Part shown: one piece after another, positions 1-12,541 of the stretch
How positions within the stretch are numbered: position 1 is the stretch's first letter
Layout: each line of letters begins with the position of its first letter
From: Sphingobacterium zeae
Lineage (GTDB): Bacteria > Bacteroidota > Bacteroidia > Sphingobacteriales > Sphingobacteriaceae
Assembly (NCBI RefSeq): GCF_030818895.1
Contig: NZ_JAUTBA010000001.1
Span: 5,208,001 to 5,272,000 of the forward strand
Length of the DNA: 64,000 nucleotides
Direction: 5' to 3'
Position numbers and translations under genes: made by a program
The notes under the pieces: generated by a model
Database searches by the model: none
Seen by the model: the letters and a program-made list of their open reading frames with translations, nothing else
Told to the model about the DNA's origin: nothing

Positions 1-456
1 TGTCAAAGCGATCGGGACTTCACAAGCCACGTGATTGCCCGCTTTCATTGCAGCAATGCTCATCGGAGTATGATAATCCCAAGGCGTACAAATATAGACG
101 AGATCGAGTTTCTCTTCTTTCAACAAGAATTTCCAGCCATCTTCACCTGAATACGCTTTCGGAGCTGCTAGACCTTTCGATGTAACGATTTTTGTTGCGC
201 GCTCCACCCGGTCTGAATGCTTGTCACAAAGTGCGACAATTTCGCATCCCTCAATAAAGGACAAGCGTTCAACAGCTCCCGGGCCACGCATACCAAGTCC
301 AATTACGGCTACCCTTACCTTATCAATTTTTGGAGCCGCATAGCCACACATATTAAACGATTCTGCTGCCGTTTTGGCATTGACCAAAGTAGGGAGTGAA
401 ACAGCCAGTGATGACAATATTCCGGCTTTTTTTAGAAAATCTCTTCTAGAATCCAT
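1..456 (-). CDS. Gfo/Idh/MocA family oxidoreductase, GH109-like (partial, C-terminus outside window)
   Basis: Only the first 152 residues lie in the window. The N-terminus carries a Tat-type signal (SRRDFLKK at residues 3-10, then a hydrophobic stretch ending in VNA), so the protein is probably exported. A Rossmann NAD-binding loop follows (VIGLGMRG, residues 51-58). CTPWDYHT (123-130) and CEVPIALT (145-152) match the conserved CTPxxxH and EKP/EVP stations of Gfo/Idh/MocA enzymes. Tat-exported members with the GLGxRG loop are often NAD-dependent glycosidases of family GH109 (alpha-N-acetylgalactosaminidase), which is the likeliest role but unproven from this fragment. The start is the ATG at 456; perfect palindromes lie just upstream. 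Confidence 0.85.
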   Translation of the reverse strand, partial: MDSRRDFLKKAGILSSLAVSLPTLVNAKTAAESFNMCGYAAPKIDKVRVAVIGLGMRGPGAVERLSFIEGCEIVALCDKHSDRVERATKIVTSKGLAAPKAYSGEDGWKFLLKEEKLDLVYICTPWDYHTPMSIAAMKAGNHVACEVPIALT

Positions 457-480
457 AATTTAAAGTTCATATAAATTTAA

Positions 481-498
481 AGGGACCAATTGGTCCCT
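481..498. promoter_or_regulatory. Perfect 18-bp palindrome 24 bp before the oxidoreductase start
   Basis: AGGGACCAATTGGTCCCT is fully self-complementary with no spacer and sits between the coding start at 456 and the presumed upstream promoter. Its place suggests an operator for a dimeric regulator, or a hairpin in the mRNA leader. No regulator gene is adjacent, so the binding protein is unknown. Confidence 0.4.
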
Positions 499-569
499 CT
501 AAAAATCACCTATTTTAAAACAAACTAAACAGTCAATAGAAAAATCCTTTTGGATTAGATTTATATTTG

Positions 570-585
570 GTTCTTATGTAAGAAC
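570..585. promoter_or_regulatory. Second inverted repeat upstream of the oxidoreductase
   Basis: GTTCTTA-TG-TAAGAAC forms seven-bp arms around a 2-bp spacer, about 110 bp upstream of the gene start. Its sequence differs from the palindrome at 481-498, so if both are operators they would bind different proteins. Confidence 0.25.
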
Positions 586-640
586 TTAATCGCTGTGACA
601 ATAATAGGGCACTTTTTTTAAAATAAAAAATGAAATATGA

Positions 641-677
641 AAGCAATCGTTTGCTCAATTTACACAAACGATTGCTT
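641..677 (-). terminator. Strong hairpin, probable terminator
   Basis: Arms of 13 bp (641-653 and 665-677) pair perfectly around an 11-nt loop. Reading the minus strand, a T-rich but interrupted tract follows. It lies just after the stop codon of a short coding-like remnant (690-755), which fits a terminator left behind by a lost gene. An operator role cannot be excluded. Confidence 0.4.
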
Positions 678-689
678 GATAGGTTATAT

Positions 690-755
690 TTATTGCTTTT
701 TGCTATTAGCCATCACGAATTGTTTCGCCATAAAATCTGGATTACCAAAATACAA
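690..755 (-). pseudogene. C-terminal remnant of a lost gene
   Basis: The minus strand reads a short open stretch ending FGNPDFMAKQFVMANSKKQ-stop, with a stop codon immediately upstream (756-758). It looks like the tail of a soluble protein and is followed by a strong hairpin, as a real gene end would be. There is no start codon or body, and the family cannot be identified. The rest of 756-1082 shows no convincing gene. Confidence 0.2.
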
Positions 756-1082
756 TTATAGTCATGTTGGCCATTCGAGCTAGATTGTCTAGATGGATAT
801 TATGCTGGTATACCACATAGAAGAGAGACCCCTTGTCGATGAAAAATGTTGCTATACCGCTATGGGATCTTGAAACCATGTTCCGGAACCAATAAACTAT
901 TTACATCTTTTCACCCAGATACAGTTATAAAAGATTCGTGTAGCCACTACTGGAAATAGCAATGATAATAGAACATAGAAAGTGGATCATCACTGGTCCT
1001 GAAGCGGGTAAGGATGGGAAAGTTACACGGCAGATGACTGCCCTCCGCTGGACCGGCCTCACCCACGGTCGGGGGCAGCATA

Positions 1083-1122
1083 CAAACGAAAGAAGCCCTT
1101 GACTGTTTCCAGCAAGGGCTTC
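1083..1122 (-). terminator. Terminator of the rRNA operon
   Basis: GAAGCCCTT (1092-1100) and AAGGGCTTC (1114-1122) form a 9-bp stem with a 13-nt loop, followed on the minus strand by TTTCGTTT. It lies about 12 nt beyond the 5S end and is the natural end of the rrn transcript. Confidence 0.75.
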
Positions 1123-1133
1123 CGTGTAAAAAA

Positions 1134-1240
1134 AGGCACCGACCTACTCTCCCACCTGTTACGGCAATACCATCGGCTCTGGCGGGCTTGACTGCTCTGT
1201 TCGGAATGGGAAGAGGTAGACACCGCCGATATAGGCACCT
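1134..1240 (-). rRNA. rrf: 5S ribosomal RNA
   Basis: The minus strand shows the 5S consensus: an AGGUGCC 5' end that pairs, with two G-U pairs, to the GGUGCCU 3' end; the central CCAUUCCGAACAGAGCAGU-type loop; and GGGAGAGUAGGUCGG near the 3' end. It is the last gene of the operon, about 140 nt after the 23S. The ends are set from the terminal helix and could be off by a few bases. The open reading frame across this gene is a shadow. Confidence 0.93.
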
Positions 1241-1380
1241 AAAAATCTTTATTGGCTGATATATGATATCCATATCATGTTATCCATGCCAAATGACATA
1301 TATACTGAAAGAGTTACGTTTCTGCTTTGTTATTCTTTTCGTTTCTAAAAATTAAAGAGGAAGACAACAGTGTCTGTCTG

Positions 1381-4263
<2,883 letters not shown>

Positions 4264-4494
4264 CACCGGCATAGCCTTTTGCTACTATGCGGCTGCTTTT
4301 GATATATATACCCGTATGCTAGGTTCGGGATCGTTCGGCCTTGACCGAGGGTCTCTCCCTTACTTCAAACACATACACGTATTGTCTCTATACTGTTGTC
4401 TTCTCTTGTAATTTTTTTTCTCTTTCAATATGTCAAAGAACTCTTTTTCCGGTTTGTTTCTTCGGAGCATCTGTCGATGGTCCTACCGGAGATG

Positions 4495-4568
4495 TGGAGA
4501 ATAACGGATTCGAACCGTTGACCCCCTGCGTGCAAGGCAGGTGCTCTAGCCAGCTGAGCTAATTCCCC
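4495..4568 (-). tRNA. trnA: tRNA-Ala (anticodon TGC)
   Basis: The 74-nt minus-strand gene folds as a cloverleaf: acceptor arms GGGGAAU and AUUCUCC, D-arm AGCUCAGCUGG, anticodon loop CUUGCAC with UGC, and T-arm GGUUCGAAUCC. No CCA is encoded. It sits between 23S and tRNA-Ile in the rrn spacer, the usual arrangement. Confidence 0.96.
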
Positions 4569-4579
4569 TTAACTTTTCG

Positions 4580-4653
4580 TAGTCCCGAGCAGATTTGAAC
4601 TGCTGACCCCTACATTATCAGTGTAGTGCTCTAACCAACTGAGCTACGGGACT
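4580..4653 (-). tRNA. trnI: tRNA-Ile (anticodon GAT)
   Basis: The 74-nt minus-strand gene has acceptor arms AGUCCCG and CGGGACU, anticodon loop CUGAUAA with GAU, and T-arm AGUUCAAAUCU. It lies 11 nt before tRNA-Ala in the 16S-23S spacer. No CCA is encoded. Confidence 0.96.
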
Positions 4654-4776
4654 AGCTATTTCCTGTTCATCTATCTCTCTCGGTCCTGCTCCTTTCGGGG
4701 CGGGCACTTTCTTCTGATGTTTTTTTCTTCTTTTGCAATCATATGTAACGTGACGAGTACCGATCCGCGATACTCT

Positions 4777-6308
<1,532 letters not shown>

Positions 6309-6562
6309 AAAATGAAGTTTTTGATTCCAACTATTTATAAATAATCAGAATTCTTTTTTATATCTCTGATCTTGGATCGAATTGAACGAATTACTTGAAT
6401 TTGTTCATGACTTTCGACTTTCGTCTGTCTACTCGTCACGCTTACATGATTGTGTTTTCTTAAAGAACTTTGTCGCTTCAACTTCCGTATCCGCTATATT
6501 CCGATGAGCATTGCGCCCCTCTTTATCTTTTTTGTTTTCCCTCCGTTTCCGTTGGGACTGCA

Positions 6563-6592
6563 AAGGTAGAAATCTTTTCTGAACTTCCAAAA
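6563..6592 (-). promoter_or_regulatory. rRNA operon promoter, proximal (Bacteroidota type)
   Basis: On the minus strand a -33 TTG (6590-6592) is followed after 19 nt by the -7 element TACCTTTG (6563-6570). This fits the primary-sigma consensus of Bacteroidota. Transcription would start near 6556, giving a leader of about 250 nt before the 16S. Confidence 0.65.
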
Positions 6593-6743
6593 ACTTTTTG
6601 AAGTTTTTTTCTTTTCTCTTTTTTCGATTTCCGCGTTTAAAATAAACTCAGCGGGATTCTAGATCCTGCCAAACTCACTTAAACCCTTCTTTTTTCATCG
6701 GCTCCCTCTTTCGTAGTAACCGTCCCTCCCTTGCGGAGTGGTG

Positions 6744-6775
6744 CAAAGATAGGAAGTTTACAAACAAACTTCCAA
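6744..6775 (-). promoter_or_regulatory. rRNA operon promoter, distal (Bacteroidota type)
   Basis: A -33 TTG (6773-6775), a 21-nt spacer and the -7 element TATCTTTG (6744-6751) read on the minus strand, about 180 bp upstream of the first promoter. Both candidate cores share the GGAAGTT block just after the TTG, suggesting duplicated rrn promoters. Confidence 0.6.
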
Positions 6776-6919
6776 GCCTTTTGTTCTTATTTATTTCATT
6801 TTGGGCATAACTACCTGGAAAGATGGGAGATTCTTTTTATGAAGAAGTCTCCTGGAGCGGAACTGCAGGGACAGATGGCCGGTGAAAGGTTCTGCGGGCA
6901 GGGGACTACAGCGAGGTAT

Positions 6920-7157
6920 CTTTCACAGGTTGTATGCAGCAGGCAGCGCCGAGCTAAACGTAAACGGCCTGCCGAATTGGTCGTATAGGGCAGCCGGCAG
7001 CTGTGCTATCACGGAATGACTGCAGAAATCGAAGTATGTGGAAAGGCACACCGCCGGGGCTCATGACCGGTATCTTGCCCAGGTTGTATGCTGCAGGCAG
7101 CGCCGAGCTGAATGTAAACGGCCGCAAACATGGTCGTATCGGGCGGCCAATGCAGGG
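6920..7157 (-). repeat. Two diverged copies of a coding-like repeat (about 70 bp each)
   Basis: Copy 1 (about 6927-6996) and copy 2 (about 7079-7147) are direct repeats some 152 bp apart. Read on the minus strand both encode RPFTFSSALPAAYNL. Within those 15 codons the copies differ at three bases, all synonymous (ACG/ACA, TTT/TTC, GCT/GCA). The open frame 6954-7160 starts in copy 2 and ends in copy 1. Copy 1 carries an extra base that puts this peptide in another frame, and a TGA follows it. This looks like decayed protein-coding DNA or a dispersed repeat family rather than an active gene. Confidence 0.6.
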
Positions 7158-7181
7158 CATTTAAACCTACATCATATCATA

Positions 7182-7233
7182 GGTTAGTTTAGGGTTTAGT
7201 TAGGGTTTAGTTAGGGTTAGTTTAGGTTTAGTA
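7182..7233. repeat. Telomere-like 11-nt tandem repeat
   Basis: Imperfect units such as TTAGGGTTTAG, TTAGGGTTTAG, TTAGGGTTAGT and TTAGGTTTAGT follow one another with an 11-nt period. G and T are confined to one strand. The tract is unlike any flanking sequence and contains no gene. Confidence 0.7.
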
Positions 7234-7258
7234 TAGGTTGAACCCATACTAAACCTAA
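7222..7258. repeat. Inverted repeat closing the telomere-like tract
   Basis: The last repeat unit (7222-7234) is perfectly complementary to 7246-7258, giving a 13-bp stem. The 11-nt loop (7235-7245) itself contains GGTT-G-AACC. No T-run follows on either strand, so it is not an obvious intrinsic terminator. From 7259 to 7496 I see AT-rich sequence and no gene. Confidence 0.6.
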
Positions 7259-7496
7259 CTTAAGGCTAAGCTATAGGTAAACAAATTCTACACTAAGGGT
7301 CAAGAATATAGTAACTATGTGTTTTTTTAGGGATAAGAAACCGCGATAACTAAGGATAACACCAAGGTCAAATACGAGTTTAACCGTAGCACCAACCCTA
7401 GCTTATCTATGCCGAAAAATAGCTTTTATAATATAAATACGCGTATATGCTAAAGATAAAGGAGCACTAATCCCAGTTACGTAACCAAAATTTGCA

Positions 7497-8672
7497 TTAT
7501 GAAAATGCGTTCAGACCAGTAATATCTTGACCTGTGATCAATAAATGGATATCATGAGTTCCCTCATAGGTAATTACAGACTCCAGGTTCATCATATGCC
7601 GCATTATTGGGAATTCACCGACAATCCCCATTCCGCCAAGGATTTGTCTGGATTCACGCGCAATCTGCAACGCCATATTCACATTGTTCCTTTTGGCCAT
7701 CGAGATTTGCTGTGGTGTCGCGCGTCCTTCATTTTTGAGTACACCTAAACGCCACGATAACAACTGCGCCTTGGTAATTTCCGTAAGAAATTCTGCAAGT
7801 TTCTTTTGCTGCAATTGAAAACCAGCAATTGGCTTACCAAACTGACAGCGCTCCTGCGCGTACTGAACGGCAGTTTCATAACAATCTATTGCTGCTCCAA
7901 TAACGCCCCATGAAATCCCATAGCGGGCCGAATTCAAACAGGAAAGCGGTCCCCGCATTGAATTTACACCTGGAAGCACATTTTCTGCCGGGATAAAAAC
8001 ATCATGAAAAACCAATTCACCTGTTTTGGAGGCGCGCAACGACCATTTGTGAACGGTTTCTGGAGTTTCAAAACCGGCCATTCCACGCTCAACGATCACC
8101 CCTCTGACTTTTCCAGATTCATCCCTCGCCCAAACGACAGCAATATCACATACGGGTGAGTTGGTGATCCACATCTTTGCTCCATTTAATAAAAAACCAT
8201 CTCCTTTTGCCGTCAATTTCGTTTCCATTCCACCCGGATCAGAACCATGATTAGGCTCAGTAAGACCAAAAGAGCCGACTAGCTCCCCAGAAGCCAGCCG
8301 CGGCAAATATTTAACACGCTGTTCCTCGCTACCATAGCTGTAAATCGGAAACATCACCAAAGAGGATTGCACGGAAGCTGCCGACCGAATGGCCGAGTCA
8401 CCAGCTTCCAATTCCTGCATGATCAAGCCATACGAGATCTGATCCAAACCAGCTCCGCCATATTCAGTCGGAATATAAGGGCCCAAGGCTCCAATAGCAC
8501 CTAATTTTGGCATCAAGCCAGCAATAGCACGATGCTCCTGTGCCGCATCTTCAATGAAAGGCTTTATCTCTGTTTTCACAAAATAGCGGACAGACTGCCG
8601 TATCAGTTTATGTTCTTCGGACAATAAATCATCCACTTGATAATAATCGTTATTGATCTGTTTAGTCATCAT
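7497..8672 (-). CDS. gcdH: Glutaryl-CoA dehydrogenase-like acyl-CoA dehydrogenase
   Basis: This 391-residue flavoenzyme would oxidise and decarboxylate glutaryl-CoA to crotonyl-CoA in the cytoplasm, a late step of lysine breakdown. It has the acyl-CoA dehydrogenase N-terminal, middle (FGLTEP, 135-140) and C-terminal domains. The catalytic Glu lies in YEGTHDIH (E370). RSAASVQSSL (from R96) matches the segment that holds the glutarate-binding Arg in the glutaryl-CoA group. It is divergent from the ALDH7 and lysine 6-aminotransferase genes, which supports the lysine role. The second Met (residue 2) is an equally possible start. Confidence 0.88.
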   Translation of the reverse strand: MMTKQINNDYYQVDDLLSEEHKLIRQSVRYFVKTEIKPFIEDAAQEHRAIAGLMPKLGAIGALGPYIPTEYGGAGLDQISYGLIMQELEAGDSAIRSAASVQSSLVMFPIYSYGSEEQRVKYLPRLASGELVGSFGLTEPNHGSDPGGMETKLTAKGDGFLLNGAKMWITNSPVCDIAVVWARDESGKVRGVIVERGMAGFETPETVHKWSLRASKTGELVFHDVFIPAENVLPGVNSMRGPLSCLNSARYGISWGVIGAAIDCYETAVQYAQERCQFGKPIAGFQLQQKKLAEFLTEITKAQLLSWRLGVLKNEGRATPQQISMAKRNNVNMALQIARESRQILGGMGIVGEFPIMRHMMNLESVITYEGTHDIHLLITGQDITGLNAFS

Positions 8673-8687
8673 ATAGTCTACATTAGC

Positions 8688-8700
8688 TTATCTAAGATAA
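8688..8700. promoter_or_regulatory. Inverted repeat between the divergent lysine genes
   Basis: TTATCT-A-AGATAA is symmetric around one base and lies 16 bp upstream of gcdH and about 95 bp upstream of the ALDH gene. It could be a shared operator, for example for an Lrp-type regulator. No such regulator is encoded nearby, so this is positional inference only. Confidence 0.25.
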
Positions 8701-8795
8701 AGAATATTTTCTCACTGAACAATATTCAGCATAAACTTGATAAAAAAAAACTTATTTCATATATTTATATCATTCAGCGAATAAAATAAACCATT

Positions 8796-10326
8796 ATGAT
8801 AAAATCAGCGCTTAAAACACTTGGGATATCTTCTCAAAATTTAGGGTCGTCAACTGGACAGCAATGGTTTTCCGAAGGTAAAGAATTCGAATCCATTTCA
8901 CCTGTCGATGGAAAACTCATCGCAAAAATAAAAGGCAGCCATAGTAAAGACTATGACGCAGTTGTTCAGCAGGCTGCTGATGCTTTTTTACAATGGCGTC
9001 TGTTGCCCGCTCCGAAAAGAGGGGACATTGTTCGCCAGTTGGGAGACAAACTTCGTGAACTGAAACCCATCCTCGGAAAGCTAGTTTCCTATGAAATGGG
9101 TAAATCTTATCAGGAGGGTATGGGCGAAGTACAGGAAATGATAGATATCTGCGATTTCGCTTTGGGTCTATCCCGCCAATTATATGGCAACACCATTCAC
9201 TCGGAACGCCCGGGGCACCGTATGTACGACCAATATCACCCCTTGGGCGTGGTGGGTGTTATTACCGCATTCAATTTTCCAGTAGCCGTTTGGGCCTGGA
9301 ACACTGCGCTAGCCTTAGTCTGCGGAAATACGGTGGTGTGGAAGCCTAGCGAAAAAACGCCATTATGTGCCCTAGCTTGCCAAAAAATACTTTCAGAAAT
9401 CTTACATCACAACGGACTACCTGAAGGAATATCCAACCTGATTACAGGCGACAGGCAAGCCGGAAAGTGGCTCGCCGCAGACAGTCGCATTGCTTTAATT
9501 TCTGCCACAGGCTCTACCCGTATGGGAAAAGAAGTCGCCGTTACTGTAGCGCAACGTCTTGGCAAGACTCTTTTAGAACTTGGTGGAAACAATGCAATCA
9601 TCGTGACGCCCGATGCAGACTTAAAAATGACCATTATCGGCGCCGTCTTTGGAGCTGTAGGTACTGCTGGACAACGCTGTACGAGTACGCGAAGACTTAT
9701 TATCCATGAGCGCATTTATGAAGAGGTAAAAAAACTATTGACTAAAGCGTATGGTCAACTAAAAATTGGAGACCCTTTGGATACGAAAAATCATGTAGGA
9801 CCATTAATCGACAAAGACGCCGTAAAATCATACTTAAACGCACTGGAAAACATTAAAAAACAAGGAGGAAAATTGCTAATTAAGGGAAAGGTTCTTGAAG
9901 GTAAGGGATATGAAAGCGGATGTTATGTGCAGCCAGTCATTGCAGAAGTGGAAAACCATTATGAAATCGTACAGCAAGAGACCTTTGCCCCAATTCTTTA
10001 TTTGATCAAATATAAGGGGGATATCCGTGCCGCTATAGATCTTCAAAACAGTGTTGGCCAGGGGTTGTCTTCTGCAGTCATGACAAACAATCTGCAGGAA
10101 GCTGAGCTGTTTCTAAGTGCTGCCGGGCTCTGATTGCGGTATTGCCAATGTCAATATCGGCACTTCAGGAGCCGAAATCGGAGGTGCCTTTGGAGGCGAA
10201 AAAGAAACTGGTGGCGGTCGGGAATCTGGGTCAGATGCCTGGAAAGCCTACATGCGCCGTCAGACAAACACCATCAATTATACGACTGATCTGCCGTTGG
10301 CACAAGGGATCAAATTTGATTTATAA
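8796..10326 (+). pseudogene. amaB: Alpha-aminoadipic semialdehyde dehydrogenase (ALDH7 family), frameshifted
   Basis: The enzyme would oxidise L-2-aminoadipate 6-semialdehyde to 2-aminoadipate, directly after the lysine aminotransferase step. The active-site Glu (ELGGNN, E261) and nucleophilic Cys (AGQRCTS, C295) are intact. The frame stops at 10131-10133, but the missing tail continues in the +1 frame (GSDCGIANVNIGTSGAEIGG to LAQGIKFDL, ending at 10326). Together they give about 510 residues, normal for ALDH7. One extra G in the GGG at 10125-10127 explains the break. It is either a recent real mutation or a sequencing error, since the tail is otherwise perfectly preserved. Confidence 0.88.
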
Positions 10327-10345
10327 ACCATTTACACACAAAACT

Positions 10346-11635
10346 ATGAACAACGTACATGAAAGATTAAGCAAACATATATTAGCCGATGGGTTTCCTT
10401 TGGTTATGGATATGGAAAAATCCCATGGTTCTTATGTCGTAGATGAAGATGGTGACGAATACCTGGATATGTTCAGCATGTTTGCATCGATGGCCGTGGG
10501 CTACAATCACCCCCATTTGGTCAAACAAGGTGATTTTTTAGGTAAAATGGCCGTCAATAAACCTGCCATGTCGGATATCTACCCCAAAGAGTTTGCTGAT
10601 TTTGTCGACACTTTTGACCGTGTAGCCATACCGAAAGAACTCCCCTATGCCTTTTTCATCTCGGGGGGAACACTCGCCGTTGAAAATGCCTTAAAAGCTG
10701 CCTTCGACTGGAAGACAAGGCTTAATTTCGCACAGGGAATACAAAAGGAAGCCAGCCAGGTCATTCACTTTAAACAGGCTTTTCATGGTAGATCGGGCTA
10801 TACCCTGTCATTAACGAATACACAAGACCCCAGAAAATACCTTTATTTTCCAAAGTTCAACTGGCCACGCATTACCAATCCGAAGTTGAGCTATCCCTTA
10901 ACAAGCGAACATATCGATCAGACGATTGCTTTGGAGGAAAAAGCTGTCTCGGAAATACGTCAGGCGATCACGGCTAACCCCAACAATATTGCCTGCATTA
11001 TTATTGAACCGATACAGGGTGAAGGTGGCGACAACCATTTTCGAAAGGAATTTTTCGTACAGCTTCGTCAAATCTGTGATGAAAATCAGATCCTCTTAAT
11101 TTTTGACGAAGTACAGACGGGATTGGGAATCACTGGAAAAATGTGGGCTTACCAACATTACAATGTAATTCCCGATATCATTGCTTTTGGCAAAAAAGCA
11201 CAGGTCTGTGGGATACTGGCCAGCAAAGAAAAATTTGATCAAGTGGAACATCATGTTTTCAAAGAATCCAGTCGTATCAATTCAACATTTGGTGGCGATT
11301 TTATGGATATGCTGCGCTTCAAATTAATTCTTGAAGTCATAGAACAGGAAAATCTCGTTCAAAATGCGGCCGAAAAAGGACACTACCTGCAAGAGGAGCT
11401 CCAGAAGTTAATGGCAAAAAAAACACAGCTGTCTAATTTAAGGGGTAAGGGACTATTTGTTGCATTGGATTTTGACGCTGAAAGCGAGCGCAATGCATTT
11501 ATCAAGAATGCCTATGCAAATAAGCTTATCATGTTAGGTTGTGGTGAGAAGAGTATCCGTTTTAGACCGCACCTTAATGTGAGTTATGAGGATATCGATA
11601 AAACAATAGCAATTATAGAAAAGAGTATTTTGTAA
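10346..11635 (+). CDS. lat: L-lysine 6-aminotransferase
   Basis: This 429-residue PLP enzyme of the class III aminotransferases transfers the epsilon-amino group of lysine to 2-oxoglutarate, making aminoadipate semialdehyde. FDEVQTG holds the PLP-ring Asp (about residue 254) and FGKKAQVCG holds the Schiff-base Lys (about 283). FKQAFHGRSGYT and the GKK-Q-CG motif are typical of lysine 6-aminotransferase rather than of ornithine or GABA aminotransferases. I chose the ATG at 10346, 19 bp after the ALDH7 tail; a longer frame starting at 10142 only overlaps that tail. It forms an operon with the ALDH7 gene. Confidence 0.9.
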   Translation: MNNVHERLSKHILADGFPLVMDMEKSHGSYVVDEDGDEYLDMFSMFASMAVGYNHPHLVKQGDFLGKMAVNKPAMSDIYPKEFADFVDTFDRVAIPKELPYAFFISGGTLAVENALKAAFDWKTRLNFAQGIQKEASQVIHFKQAFHGRSGYTLSLTNTQDPRKYLYFPKFNWPRITNPKLSYPLTSEHIDQTIALEEKAVSEIRQAITANPNNIACIIIEPIQGEGGDNHFRKEFFVQLRQICDENQILLIFDEVQTGLGITGKMWAYQHYNVIPDIIAFGKKAQVCGILASKEKFDQVEHHVFKESSRINSTFGGDFMDMLRFKLILEVIEQENLVQNAAEKGHYLQEELQKLMAKKTQLSNLRGKGLFVALDFDAESERNAFIKNAYANKLIMLGCGEKSIRFRPHLNVSYEDIDKTIAIIEKSIL

Positions 11636-11642
11636 AAAATAA

Positions 11643-11691
11643 GCAATGCTAAAAAGCTTCAATGTAGCCCATAGCATTGCCTATTTTTTTT
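11643..11691 (+). terminator. Terminator after lysine 6-aminotransferase
   Basis: GCAATGCT (11643-11650) pairs with AGCATTGC (11673-11680), followed by CTA and a run of eight T. It separates the plus-strand lysine genes from the convergent SUFU gene. Confidence 0.65.
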
Positions 11692-11696
11692 ATAAT

Positions 11697-12494
11697 CTAT
11701 CTATCTCTACATACATTGGGACGGTCAATATCGACCAGTTCTGAAATTCCGTACTCATCAAACAGGTCTAAGAGAGCATCTGTACCTTCTTCAAGTTTGT
11801 AATCCATCTCTTCTTTATATACAGGGATCATTGCATAAAAATTGATCAGATTACCATCTTTGGTCTTTAACTCCAAAAATTCCTCATCAAAACTTAGCAT
11901 AGGCGGAAGCAGCAACATACAACCGAAACCTGTATTTGCAATATCCTCGGCTTCCATCCCATTAGGAATGGTATGCCCATATCCCAACCAGGTTTTGTAC
12001 TCATGTGGAAACCGCGCTAATCTTTTCAAAAAGTAGACCGGCCAATAATTATTGTCATCCTGAAATTCCTCTTCTCCGATCTTCCAATCAGCGGGCAGCA
12101 CAACCATTAGCTCTGCGCGCTCATAAGACTCTTTGTTTTCCACTTCATCTGGAACATGCATAGCCAGGTCACTCATGCCCGAAGTAACCAATATATGATA
12201 TGGATAGTTTGCACTTGGTTTAATCCAATGCACATCGATATGAACCAATTCGGAGATAATCTCATGGAATACCATATCGGGTTCGGCAATATATTTGGTC
12301 AAATGCTCCTCGATTTCATCCAGATAAACACATTGTACCTCCGGAAATAAGTTTTTAGGATCCTTATCATCAGATTGATCTTCATAACGGTAGACCGTAG
12401 AACCTCCGGCAGTAATTTCTGTATCTTTTTTTTCGGACGGAGATTCTTCCTCTTCGCCGCTCATAATTTTTTTGACTTTATCCCAAAATGACAT
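11697..12494 (-). CDS. Suppressor of fused (SUFU) domain protein
   Basis: The 265-residue acidic protein has a charged, low-complexity N-terminus (residues 1-50) and a SUFU domain after it. Visible family marks are VHIDVHWIKPS, YHILVTSGMSDLAM, ERAELMVVLPADW and TWLGYGHTIPNG. Bacterial SUFU proteins often serve as immunity proteins to polymorphic toxins, but no toxin gene is adjacent here, so the role is open. There is no signal peptide, so it is probably cytoplasmic. It ends about 60 bp after the convergent lat gene. Confidence 0.85.
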   Translation of the reverse strand: MSFWDKVKKIMSGEEEESPSEKKDTEITAGGSTVYRYEDQSDDKDPKNLFPEVQCVYLDEIEEHLTKYIAEPDMVFHEIISELVHIDVHWIKPSANYPYHILVTSGMSDLAMHVPDEVENKESYERAELMVVLPADWKIGEEEFQDDNNYWPVYFLKRLARFPHEYKTWLGYGHTIPNGMEAEDIANTGFGCMLLLPPMLSFDEEFLELKTKDGNLINFYAMIPVYKEEMDYKLEEGTDALLDLFDEYGISELVDIDRPNVCRDR

Positions 12495-12541
12495 ATTATC
12501 TTATAAATGGTGAAAATTTAAGCTATTCTTTTCTTATCAAT

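Noticed and set aside
6731..6988. 85-codon plus frame over the distal rrn promoter
   Set aside because: It covers a good promoter and part of the repeat pair, has no family features, and its composition changes in the middle.
10142..10345. Longer start for lysine 6-aminotransferase
   Set aside because: The 68 extra codons overlap the true ALDH7 tail in another frame; the family begins at the ATG at 10346.
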